A stretch of 64,000 bases of DNA from assembly GCA_964464965.1 (NCBI GenBank), contig CAYXHM010000005.1, positions 1 to 64,000 of the forward strand, given 5' to 3'. Origin of the DNA: UBA5543 sp964464965 (GTDB taxonomy: Bacteria; Bacteroidota; Bacteroidia; Chitinophagales; Chitinophagaceae). The translations under genes were made by a program, and so were the position numbers. Position 1 is the first letter of the stretch. Each line of letters opens with the position of its first letter. Positions 8,449 through 16,551 of this stretch are shown here, one piece after another. A model generated the notes under the pieces. The model had not been told where the DNA came from and did not search any database. It worked only from the letters and a program-made list of their open reading frames with translations.

Positions 8449-8638
8449 CATTATAGACAGGCACCTGAAAGGCATTAACCTACGCCTGATATGGGCATTG
8501 GTAATTTGCACTGCGGTAAGTGTTTCTACTGTACTAAGCGTTTACTACGGGTTTAAAACCGAGCTGGCCATACAAAAACTGGAAATACAACTGTTGCATA
8601 CCCGTATAGAGCGGCTTGAAACAATAATGAGTAAATAA
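8429..8638 (+). CDS. Small one-TM protein of the lysis cassette
   Basis: A 69-residue protein beginning inside the 3' end of the holin-like gene. A cytoplasmic N-terminus (MTVHEINIIDRHLKGINLRL) leads into a membrane segment at about residues 20-42. A charged helical tail follows (LAIQKLEIQLLHTRIERLET), likely periplasmic or coiled coil. The architecture resembles lysis-regulating proteins (antiholin-like) or the inner-membrane part of a two-component spanin. The family is not recognised. It ends 7 nt before the spanin-like gene. Confidence 0.45.
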   Translation: MTVHEINIIDRHLKGINLRLIWALVICTAVSVSTVLSVYYGFKTELAIQKLEIQLLHTRIERLETIMSK

Positions 8639-8645
8639 TATCGAC

Positions 8646-9137
8646 ATGAAAATATATACATCCTTCCTGCTGCTATCCATTTTTATTATGGGTTGTACAA
8701 GTCAACAACGTACTATGCGTTCACTCACAAAAATTACAGCCCGGCACCCGCATTTGTTATCAGGCTGGTGCAGCCGTTTGTATCCTCCCCTGGCGTTTGT
8801 AAAAGACAGCATGGTATTTAAACCCGGCATTTCACCGGGTGTAATATATGTACATGCCGATTGTGATAGTATAGTACATGCAAAAGGCATAGGTCATGCT
8901 AAGGTACAACTGCCCTGCCCGCAACAAAGAGTTGCTGACACTATAGTTCTTTACAAGGAGCGACAACTGGTAAATCGTGCCGCTGAAGACCTGCTCACGC
9001 GGCAGGTTATTGATTTAACAACTGAAAATACTGTGTTACGCAACCGGAACGCATTGTACCTGAAATTTGTAGTAGTATTGGCAATCTATACGCTACTTAG
9101 GTGGATTTTAAGAATATGGAGTATAAAACTCCCATAA
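8646..9137 (+). CDS. Unimolecular-spanin-like lipoprotein with C-terminal TM
   Basis: A 163-residue protein. The N-terminus is a lipoprotein signal (MKIYTSFLLLSIFIMGCTSQ, with Cys after IMG). The C-terminus carries a membrane segment (LKFVVVLAIYTLLRWIL) and a short basic tail. Between them is a periplasmic region with a charged helical stretch (VLYKERQLVNRAAEDLLTRQ) just before the TM. An outer-membrane lipid anchor plus an inner-membrane TM in one chain is the signature topology of u-spanins (T1 gp11 type), which fuse the two membranes in the last lysis step. Position after holin-like genes agrees. No endolysin gene is visible nearby. Confidence 0.6.
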   Translation: MKIYTSFLLLSIFIMGCTSQQRTMRSLTKITARHPHLLSGWCSRLYPPLAFVKDSMVFKPGISPGVIYVHADCDSIVHAKGIGHAKVQLPCPQQRVADTIVLYKERQLVNRAAEDLLTRQVIDLTTENTVLRNRNALYLKFVVVLAIYTLLRWILRIWSIKLP

Positions 9138-9182
9138 ATCATTTCTCTCCCTTAAATTCATTTTTTGCATATTTGCGCCCGG

Positions 9183-10166
9183 ATGTCCTCACGTAAAAAT
9201 ATTGAGTCGGTAGAAATGATGCGCGGCATAGCCGCTATGATGGTGGCATATTTCCATATAGCACGGGGTAATCATGACTTCCTCGACAAGTCAAGCGTAT
9301 TTTTCCGGGCGGGGGCATGGGGCTGGGCAGGAGTAGAGATATTCTTTGTTATTTCAGGCTTTATCATCATGTATGCCATGTTTCATGGTGGCTATACCTT
9401 ATCAAGGGTGCATAAGTTCCTGGCAAAAAGGCTGATAAGGCTGGAGCCGCCATATATAGTGTCTATAGCGGTAGTGTTGGTTTTAATGTATGTTTCTACG
9501 TTAATGCCCACCTACAGGGGCAAGCCTTTCAATCCTGACTGGTGGAATGTGCTGGGGCACCTCGGTTATGTAAATGCGTTTACCGGCGAAAAATGGCTGC
9601 AGGATGTGTACTGGAGCCTGGCTATAGAGTTTGAATTTTACCTGGGGCTTGCGCTGCTCTTCCCGCTGCTGGTAAATAAAAACAAGTGGATTTCCTGGCT
9701 GGCTATGAGCGCATTGCTGACCATGTCGTTTATTCCTACAGAGGGCACGCATGTGTTCTCCTATCTCCCGTTTTTCGCTATGGGTATCCTGCTGAGCCTG
9801 TACAAAACAGGGCGATACAATAAAATAGAGTTTTTCGTTTTCCTGGTCATAGCTACAGCGTTATGCTATTACGGGTTCAACTATGTTTTATGCGCGCTGG
9901 GTTTAATTACCATTGCAGTTATCCAGTTCCTGAAAACCGTACCGCAGCCGCTGGCCTGGCTGGGCAAAATATCTTATTCATTGTACCTGCTGCATATACC
10001 CATCGGCGGCCGCATTATTAATATATCAGAAACGCTGATTAAGAACCCCGACCTGCGCGTGGTGATGGTTTTTGTAGCTATTGGGGTATGCCTTGTATGC
10101 TCCCACCTGTTTTACAAAATAGTAGAAAAGCCATTCCAGAAGCTGAGTAAGAAAATGACCTACTAA
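9183..10166 (+). CDS. Membrane acyltransferase (acyltransferase 3 / OafA-type)
   Basis: A 327-residue multi-pass protein from the ATG at 9183. The N-terminal pattern 'ESVEMMRGIAAMMVAYFHIA' has the His of the acyltransferase-3 signature, and 'VEIFFVISGFIIMYAMF' is typical of the family. About nine to ten membrane helices follow. These enzymes transfer acetyl or other acyl groups to surface sugars. It is separated from the spanin-like gene by 45 nt and could be ordinary host surface modification. O-antigen acetylases are also common phage cargo, so it may be the conversion gene of the cluster. Confidence 0.8.
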   Translation: MSSRKNIESVEMMRGIAAMMVAYFHIARGNHDFLDKSSVFFRAGAWGWAGVEIFFVISGFIIMYAMFHGGYTLSRVHKFLAKRLIRLEPPYIVSIAVVLVLMYVSTLMPTYRGKPFNPDWWNVLGHLGYVNAFTGEKWLQDVYWSLAIEFEFYLGLALLFPLLVNKNKWISWLAMSALLTMSFIPTEGTHVFSYLPFFAMGILLSLYKTGRYNKIEFFVFLVIATALCYYGFNYVLCALGLITIAVIQFLKTVPQPLAWLGKISYSLYLLHIPIGGRIINISETLIKNPDLRVVMVFVAIGVCLVCSHLFYKIVEKPFQKLSKKMTY

Positions 10167-10271
10167 TGGGGCTAGGGGCAATTTCCGTCTCCCTGTAAAA
10201 TATTTCCGTTTTACTGTTAAGCATTTGCAGAAGCGTATGTATTATCGTCACTTTGTATAAAAATTTGCGAA

Positions 10272-11561
10272 ATGCGGTTTTTATATACATTGACGGTTCT
10301 TCTTTTTTACCTGCCTGCCACCGCCCAGTTAGCCATCGGCAGTGTGGACGAGTTGCTGCAATATGCAGATAAAAACAGTCCTGCTGCACGGCAGGCGCAG
10401 CTACAGCCACTAATTGCAAAACAAGATAAGCGGGCAGTTGCATCGGCGCTGTACCCGCGTGTAAATGCTTTTGCCACAGGAGATTATTATCCCATACTGG
10501 CTACACAACTGATACCGGCAGAAGCGCTTGGTGGCACGCCGGGCACATACCTGAAGGCTCAATTTGGCCTGCCTTATGTATTTGTTACAGGTGCGGAGCT
10601 GAACTTTCCCATTGTAAGTATGGAAAACTGGGCCATGCTATCTAAAGCCAAAGTGCAGTATGAGCAAAGCGAATGGAGCAGCAAGGTGGCCCTGGAAAAC
10701 CTGCACCTGCAATTGGTACAGGGATACTACCAGGCGCTGGTTACCAAAGAGGTGCTGAAACTGAACGAGGAAAATGAAAGTACGGCAGATGAACTGTTGC
10801 GAATCATGACAGAAAGGGATGAGCAGGGCGTGGTGGATCCTGCTGATTATAACAGGAGCAAAACCCTTTCGCTGGATGTGAAAACAACAAGAATAGGTTA
10901 TACACAGGCACTGCGGCAGAGTATCAATAACCTGGATGCGATATTGGCTGTAGATACTGTGTTGCTGAACGGTGAATTAGGCGACTTTAACTGGCCGGTG
11001 ATGTATGAAGCTGCAAGTATAAATAACCGCCCCGCATGGCAGGAGGCACGGCTGAAAGTGCGTACGGCTGAGTTGTCTTTGCGGCAGGCAAGGAGTGCGG
11101 GATTGCCGGAACTGTCGCTGGCCAGCCGCTATACTTACAATATGCAGACCAATTTTGAACCGGGCTTTGATAATATAGATTTCAATATAGCCAGTATAGG
11201 TGTAAAGCTGAACGTACCATTGTTCCAGGGAAACTACTACCGAAGTATGAAGCATAGAAGTAAATTGCAACTGGAAAGCGCACGGCTGGAACAGGAACGC
11301 ACAGAAGCGACACTGCAACAGCAGCAGCGCGACTGGTTGTCGCAATACAACGCAGCTTTTACAAAACATAAGGTGCTGGAGGATAAAGTAAACACTGCCA
11401 AAGACAACCTGCGCATAGCCAAACTGAATACCAAAGAAGGGGTGATGGAGTTTGACCAGTTTTACAACATATTTATGGATTATAACCGCGCAAGGATGGA
11501 ATACCTGCAAAACCTTGCCGACGGTATATTATATCATCTGTTAAGCACGCAAAACTTTTAA
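10272..11561 (+). CDS. TolC-family outer membrane efflux protein
   Basis: A 429-residue protein with a signal peptide (MRFLYTLTVLLFYLPATAQL). Two halves of long helical coiled coil are broken by beta segments, as in the TolC/OEP repeat (for example ALYPRVNAFATGDYYPILAT and AGLPELSLASRYTYNMQTNF). It would form the trimeric outer-membrane channel of a tripartite exporter. It lies 5 nt upstream of the adaptor gene and opens a six-gene operon with adaptor, permease, ATPase, histidine kinase and response regulator. The substrate cannot be read from sequence; a drug, peptide or lipid-like compound is possible. Confidence 0.85.
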   Translation: MRFLYTLTVLLFYLPATAQLAIGSVDELLQYADKNSPAARQAQLQPLIAKQDKRAVASALYPRVNAFATGDYYPILATQLIPAEALGGTPGTYLKAQFGLPYVFVTGAELNFPIVSMENWAMLSKAKVQYEQSEWSSKVALENLHLQLVQGYYQALVTKEVLKLNEENESTADELLRIMTERDEQGVVDPADYNRSKTLSLDVKTTRIGYTQALRQSINNLDAILAVDTVLLNGELGDFNWPVMYEAASINNRPAWQEARLKVRTAELSLRQARSAGLPELSLASRYTYNMQTNFEPGFDNIDFNIASIGVKLNVPLFQGNYYRSMKHRSKLQLESARLEQERTEATLQQQQRDWLSQYNAAFTKHKVLEDKVNTAKDNLRIAKLNTKEGVMEFDQFYNIFMDYNRARMEYLQNLADGILYHLLSTQNF

Positions 11562-11566
11562 ATACA

Positions 11567-12673
11567 ATGAAACGACCAATATTATGGGCGGCAGCCGGCA
11601 TAGCTATCACTGTTACAGTTGTGGCCATTGGCTGTAATGAAAAGGGAAATACTACGCAACCACAGTTTAAGAAACTGACTGCCGCGGTATATGCATCGGG
11701 CACTTTGCTGCCCGAGCAGGAATACAAAGTAGTGCCACAGGCGGATGGTTACCTGCAGGAAGTGTATGTAAAAGAAGGTGATACGGTTACCAAAGGGCAG
11801 GCTCTTTTCTACATAAGCAATGATGTGCGCGAGGCCCAGGAGCTGGGGGCAGATGCTATAGTGCAACGCACCATGGCATCGGTTGATAAAGATGCGCCAG
11901 TATTTAAAGAATTGCAGGGGCAGATAGATGTAGCAAAAATAAGGCTGGAGCAGGACGAGCTGCAATATAAAAGGTACAAGAAGCTGCTGGAGGAAGATGC
12001 CATATCAAAAAGCAGTTATGAAAAATACTACCTGCAATACCAGAGTTCGCTAAAAAACTACCAGAACCTGCAACAACAGTACGAGCAGCAGGCACTAAGC
12101 GGCAGGCTGCAATTGCAGCAGGCGCAAAGTCAGCTGATGGTAAACCGTGCGCAGCAAAATGTAGGCAGGCTGAAGAGTTTTGTAAACGGAGTGGTGTACG
12201 AGATTTATAAGAAGCAAGGCGACCTGGTAAGCCCTAACCAGCCGGTGGCATTGGTAGGAACAGGCGATATGGTAGCGAAGCTGTTTGTAGATGAAGATGA
12301 CCTGGACAAAGTGTATGAAGGGCAGGAGGTGCTGATAACTATGGATGCTTATGACGATAAGGTGGTTAAAGCGCACATAAAAAAAGTGTACCCTATGCTG
12401 AATAAAGTAGAACAGTCATTTAAAGTAGATGCTGCGTTTGATGAAGCACTGCCGGTAGGGATATACGGCCTGAACCTGGAAGCGAACATCGTACTGGCAG
12501 AAAACAAGGAAGTGATGGTAATACCACGCACGGCCCTGGTAAAGGGCGACAGCGTATGGGTGAAGAAAGATGATAAGGAAATGAAGGTAGCTGTAAAAAC
12601 AGGCATAGCAGACGATGAATGGGTGGAGATAAAAAGTGGTTTAGATAAATCATCAACTATAATACTGAAGTAA
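11567..12673 (+). CDS. Periplasmic adaptor (HlyD/MacA-type) lipoprotein
   Basis: A 368-residue membrane-fusion protein. The N-terminus is hydrophobic with a possible lipobox (VVAIGCNEK). A lipoyl/barrel half follows (ADGYLQEVYVKEGDTVTKGQ), then a long coiled-coil hairpin around residues 105-210. The second lipoyl half (NGVVYEIYKKQGDLVSPNQP) and a beta-barrel come next, then the C-terminal 'VMVIPRTALVKGDSVWV' domain. It bridges the TolC-like channel and the MacB-like permease. Its stop overlaps the permease start (TAATG), indicating coupled translation. Confidence 0.85.
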   Translation: MKRPILWAAAGIAITVTVVAIGCNEKGNTTQPQFKKLTAAVYASGTLLPEQEYKVVPQADGYLQEVYVKEGDTVTKGQALFYISNDVREAQELGADAIVQRTMASVDKDAPVFKELQGQIDVAKIRLEQDELQYKRYKKLLEEDAISKSSYEKYYLQYQSSLKNYQNLQQQYEQQALSGRLQLQQAQSQLMVNRAQQNVGRLKSFVNGVVYEIYKKQGDLVSPNQPVALVGTGDMVAKLFVDEDDLDKVYEGQEVLITMDAYDDKVVKAHIKKVYPMLNKVEQSFKVDAAFDEALPVGIYGLNLEANIVLAENKEVMVIPRTALVKGDSVWVKKDDKEMKVAVKTGIADDEWVEIKSGLDKSSTIILK

Positions 12674-13935
12674 TGAACTGGAAACTGGCATTTAATATCG
12701 CTGTTACGCACCTGCTTACAAAAAAGAAGCAGAGTATCGTAGCTATGCTGGGCGTTACTTTCGGTATATCTATGTTCATCATCATGATCAGCTTTATGAC
12801 CGGTGTGAACCAGTTTACAGAAGATATGGCTATGGACAATACGCCGCACGTGCGCATATACAAGCCGCTGGAAATTGAGGATAAGAAGATAATAGCACTG
12901 GACAAACCGCAGAATGAGAAGAACTGGTACGTGGTAAAACATCAACGCCCTAAAAATGAATTGAGCAAGATAAAGAACGGCCTTGCGCTGATGGAACGTA
13001 TAGAAGCAATGCCGGGCGTGCGTGGCGTCGCCCCGCAGCTGGCAACACAGGTGTTTTATAATAATGGCCCTGTAAAAATATCAGGTAATATTTACGGTAT
13101 AGATGTAAAACGCCAGGCTGAATTGTTTGAGCTGGATAAGAAAATGGACCTGGGCGACCTGGACGATCTGCTGAAATCGGCAGATGTGATAGTGATGGGT
13201 AAGGGGCTGGCGCAGAAAATGAACGTGACCGTTGGCGACCGTGTGAGTGTTACAACACCGGAAGGCGGTAACCTGAACCTGAAACTGGTGGGTATATTTT
13301 CCTTCGGCATAGCGCAGATGGACCAGTCGCAGAGCTATGCTACGCTGGCCACGGTACAAAAGATATTGCAGAAAGACCCCAGCTACGTTACAGACCTGAA
13401 TGTGAAAATGGTGGATGTAATGACAGCCTCCGCGCTAAAGACAAAACTTGAAAACCAGCTCACGGGCGTTAAGATAGAAGACTGGGAAGAAGCCAACCAG
13501 AGCCTGCTGGCAGGCGAGCAGATACGTAATATTATGACCTTCGTCGTGTGCTTTACGCTGTTAGTAGTAGCGGGTTTTGGTATCTACAATATTATGAACA
13601 TGAACATCATCAACAAGATGAAGGACATAGCTATACTAAAGGCTACAGGTTTCCAGGGTAGTGATGTTACAGGCATATTTATGTTGCAATCTGTTATGAT
13701 AGGTGTTGCCGGCGGCTTGCTGGGTTTGGGTATCGGTTTCTTTTTCAGCTACCTGTTATCTATCACGCCATTTCCTGCGGGTGAGTTTTTCAGGATAGAT
13801 ACTTTTCCTGTCAATTTTAATCCCCTGCATTATATCATCGGGTTGTTTTTTGGTTTTCTTACCACGCTGTTTGCCGGTTGGTTCCCATCGCGCAAGGCAG
13901 CTAAAATAGACCCTGTGGCAATCATCAGGGGATAA
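12673..13935 (+). CDS. ABC transporter permease, FtsX/MacB type
   Basis: A 420-residue protein with one N-terminal membrane helix (residues ~20-45), a large periplasmic domain (MacB_PCD-like, ~50-280) and three C-terminal helices forming the FtsX domain (IMTFVVCFTLLVVAGFGIYN; VMIGVAGGLLGLGIGFFFSY; YIIGLFFGFLTTLFAGWFPS). 'SRKAAKIDPVAIIRG' at the end is the classic family terminus. Such permeases work as mechanotransmitters with TolC and adaptor, or in lipoprotein release. The operon context favours efflux. Confidence 0.88.
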   Translation: MNWKLAFNIAVTHLLTKKKQSIVAMLGVTFGISMFIIMISFMTGVNQFTEDMAMDNTPHVRIYKPLEIEDKKIIALDKPQNEKNWYVVKHQRPKNELSKIKNGLALMERIEAMPGVRGVAPQLATQVFYNNGPVKISGNIYGIDVKRQAELFELDKKMDLGDLDDLLKSADVIVMGKGLAQKMNVTVGDRVSVTTPEGGNLNLKLVGIFSFGIAQMDQSQSYATLATVQKILQKDPSYVTDLNVKMVDVMTASALKTKLENQLTGVKIEDWEEANQSLLAGEQIRNIMTFVVCFTLLVVAGFGIYNIMNMNIINKMKDIAILKATGFQGSDVTGIFMLQSVMIGVAGGLLGLGIGFFFSYLLSITPFPAGEFFRIDTFPVNFNPLHYIIGLFFGFLTTLFAGWFPSRKAAKIDPVAIIRG

Positions 13936-13946
13936 ATAATAGAATT

Positions 13947-14654
13947 ATGGCTACCGTACTAAAGGCAGAAAATATAAAGAAAAAGTTTTACCAGCCTACA
14001 GAGTTTGAGGTGCTGAAGGGTGTAAGCTTTGATGTGAACGAGGGTGAGTTTTTTTCTATCATAGGCAAATCCGGTTGTGGCAAGAGCACGTTGCTGTACA
14101 TACTTTCTACAATGGATACAGACTATGAAGGGCAGCTTTTCATAAAAGGCGAAAAGTTGACCGGTAGCAAACAGAATGCGCTGGCAGCATTCCGTAATGA
14201 GCACCTGGGCTTTGTGTTCCAGTTCCACTTTCTGTTGCCTGAATTTACGGCGCTGAAAAACGTGATGCTGCCTGCACTAAAACTTGGGAAATACAGCGAG
14301 CAGGAAGTAGAACACCGTGCTATGGAAAAACTGCGCTGGGTAGGCATGGATGAATATGCACTGAAGTATGCCAGTAAACTGAGTGGTGGACAGCAGCAGC
14401 GTGTGGCCATTGCCCGCGCATTGATAAATGATCCAGCAATAATCATGGGCGATGAGCCAACCGGCAACCTTGACAAGGCTAACTCCATAATGGTATTTGA
14501 AACATTTAAAAGGCTGGCAAAAGAGAATGGGCAAACCATTGTTACCGTTACGCACGACCCTGATTTTGCCAACGGCTCTGACCGTATTATGGAAATGGAA
14601 GATGGAAAAATACTGGAGATTGCCACTCCTAAAGAGGCATCGCCCTATTTATAA
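13947..14654 (+). CDS. ABC transporter ATPase (LolD/MacB-type)
   Basis: A 235-residue ATPase with Walker A GKSGCGKST, signature LSGGQQQRVAIARAL, Walker B IIMGDEPTGNLD and switch His in TVTHD. Length and motif spacing are normal for the LolD/FtsE/MacB group. It lies 11 nt after the permease gene and powers it. The next gene, the LytS-type kinase, begins within ~80 nt, so export and sensing genes form one transcription unit. Confidence 0.92.
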   Translation: MATVLKAENIKKKFYQPTEFEVLKGVSFDVNEGEFFSIIGKSGCGKSTLLYILSTMDTDYEGQLFIKGEKLTGSKQNALAAFRNEHLGFVFQFHFLLPEFTALKNVMLPALKLGKYSEQEVEHRAMEKLRWVGMDEYALKYASKLSGGQQQRVAIARALINDPAIIMGDEPTGNLDKANSIMVFETFKRLAKENGQTIVTVTHDPDFANGSDRIMEMEDGKILEIATPKEASPYL

Positions 14655-14730
14655 TTTGTATTTTGTGCAGCTATTCAAAATAAATATTGTGCAGGGCGAA
14701 ACCGCTGATAAAGACCTGAAAAAGTTGCAG

Positions 14731-15741
14731 ATGAAGTACACCCCGTATTTCATGATAATAGCTTTTGCGTCTATTACATCTATGCTGCGTTTATACCTGA
14801 TGCCTCAATGGGGTTGGTGGCATTTCCCTTTGTTTATATACCAGTGCCTGGTATTTACCGGGTTCTGGCAGCTGATTAAGTATATAAATAGGCGGCTGAA
14901 TGTCGTATATCCTTTTGAGCGTGGGCCGGTAAGAAGAATGATGCTTCAGAACCTGGTGACCATGCTTGTTGTATTGCCTTTTGTAGGGTTGGTTTTTTAT
15001 CTGGCGTACGACCACTTTCCGCAATACATTACCAAAGAGCTGCAAGCTGTAATGGTACTGATGTTCATCGTGGTAATGCTCATGTTCAATTTCGCTTTTT
15101 TCTCCCTGCATTTCTTTAGCAACTGGCAGGTAACTGTGCAGGATAAGGCTTCGCTTGAAATACAGGCCGCCCAGTTAGAACAGGAAAAGTCCGAATTGCA
15201 GTATCACCAGCTGAAAAACCAGGTAAACCCCCATTACCTGTTCAATATGCTTACCTCGCTGGATGGCCTGGTGCATACCAATCCTGACCTTGCATCAGAT
15301 TTCATCAGGCATATGGCAAAGGTGTACAGGTATGTATTACAGCATAAAGAAAGTGAAGTGGTGAGCCTGGATGAAGAACTGGAATTCATCAGCCACTACA
15401 TAGAATTGTTGCAGATACGCTATGGTGTGGGCTTAAGTATTCATACTACTATAACTGGCAAGGTGAAAGAAAAGGGAATAGTGATGATAACATTGCAAAT
15501 GATGATAGACAATGCTATTAAGCACAATATAGTACAGGATGCAACGCCATTAAAAATCATCATCTGGGATGAGAACGACTACCTGCTGGTGCATAATAAC
15601 AAGCAACTGCGCAAACAGATAGAAACATCGAACGGCAAGGGCTTGCAGCAACTGAAACATCTTTACAGTTTTCTTACAAAGGAACAGATAGTGATAGAAG
15701 ACATGCCGGAGCATTATACTATTAAAATACCATTGTTGTAA
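14731..15741 (+). CDS. LytS-type sensor histidine kinase
   Basis: A 336-residue kinase. Four N-terminal membrane helices (~residues 8-125) are followed by a short coiled coil. Next come the His_kinase box (NQVNPHYLFNMLTSLDGLVH, phospho-acceptor His in NPHYLFN) and an ATPase region with the N-box 'MMIDNAIKHN'. The frame is open upstream into the ATPase gene, but the ATG at 14731 directly precedes the first TM helix; GTG at 14689 is an alternative. It pairs with the LytTR regulator 12 nt downstream. Placement behind the exporter suggests envelope stress or substrate sensing. Confidence 0.85.
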   Translation: MKYTPYFMIIAFASITSMLRLYLMPQWGWWHFPLFIYQCLVFTGFWQLIKYINRRLNVVYPFERGPVRRMMLQNLVTMLVVLPFVGLVFYLAYDHFPQYITKELQAVMVLMFIVVMLMFNFAFFSLHFFSNWQVTVQDKASLEIQAAQLEQEKSELQYHQLKNQVNPHYLFNMLTSLDGLVHTNPDLASDFIRHMAKVYRYVLQHKESEVVSLDEELEFISHYIELLQIRYGVGLSIHTTITGKVKEKGIVMITLQMMIDNAIKHNIVQDATPLKIIIWDENDYLLVHNNKQLRKQIETSNGKGLQQLKHLYSFLTKEQIVIEDMPEHYTIKIPLL

Positions 15742-15753
15742 TTTTATAACAGG

Positions 15754-16512
15754 ATGAATATACTGATACTGGAAGATGAGCCACTGGTAGCTGAAAGCCT
15801 GATAAAACTGGTAAGGCAGCTGGAACCCGAAGCCAATATTGCAGGGCCGGTGCAAAGCGTTCGTGAAGCCCGTATGCGGCTGGAGGTGCAAACACCCCAC
15901 CTGATCATATCAGATATACAACTGGCAGACGGTATTAGTATAGATGTATTTACAGACTATAATATTCAGTGCCCTATTATATTTACTACTGCCTTTAATG
16001 AATATGCCATACGCGCCTTTAAGGTAAACAGTATAGACTACCTGCTGAAACCTATTGATAAAAACGAACTGAAAGCCGCACTGGAAAAATTTCACCTGTT
16101 GCAAAGCAAATTTGGCAACGAAGCCTACCTACAACAGATAGGGGAGTTGTTTAAAGATTTTAAAGGAAGCAAAAAATACAAAGAGCGTTTTGCAGTGCAC
16201 CGGGGTAGGAATGTAGTTTTTGTACCTGCAAATGAGGTGGTGGCTTTCTGTAAGGAAGAACTGATATATTTAACAAGCCGCGATGGTGAAAAATATATAA
16301 CCGACTACCGCTCGCTGGACGAAGTGGAAGAACTACTGGACCCGGCACAGTTTTTCCGTGCCAACAGGCAGCATATCATAGCCCTGCCATATATCGCATC
16401 TATGCACAGTGACGAGAGCAGCAAAATATACCTGAAAATGAAATTACCCGTTTGCGATGATATCGTTATCAGTAAAGAAAAAGCCGCCTCTTTCAGGCGC
16501 TGGGTAGAGTAA
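15754..16512 (+). CDS. LytTR-family response regulator
   Basis: A 252-residue regulator. The receiver domain has the acidic pair in ILEDEP, the phospho-acceptor Asp at about residue 54 (IISDIQLADG), the Thr in FTTAF and the Lys in YLLKPID. A linker leads to a LytTR DNA-binding domain (~140-250) containing 'YKERFAVHRGRNVVFVPANE', 'YRSLDEVEELL' and 'FRANRQHIIAL'. It is the partner of the kinase just upstream and likely controls this operon, a common arrangement for exporters in Bacteroidota. Confidence 0.9.
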   Translation: MNILILEDEPLVAESLIKLVRQLEPEANIAGPVQSVREARMRLEVQTPHLIISDIQLADGISIDVFTDYNIQCPIIFTTAFNEYAIRAFKVNSIDYLLKPIDKNELKAALEKFHLLQSKFGNEAYLQQIGELFKDFKGSKKYKERFAVHRGRNVVFVPANEVVAFCKEELIYLTSRDGEKYITDYRSLDEVEELLDPAQFFRANRQHIIALPYIASMHSDESSKIYLKMKLPVCDDIVISKEKAASFRRWVE

Positions 16513-16527
16513 AGACAGGTAAAACAT

Positions 16528-16535
16528 TATATTTG
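16528..16535 (+). promoter_or_regulatory. Possible -7 element
   Basis: TATATTTG fits the Bacteroidota TAnnTTTG element and ends 16 nt before the ATG at 16552. No convincing TTTG lies 18-21 bp upstream, so it is a weak prediction. If real, it separates the following secreted-protein genes from the efflux operon. Confidence 0.35.
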
Positions 16536-16551
16536 CCCTGAATTTTGTACA

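Noticed and set aside
726..10166. Annotating the cluster as an intact temperate prophage
   Set aside because: No integrase, attachment-site repeats, terminase, portal, replication or repressor genes are visible, so only 'phage-like cluster' is supported.
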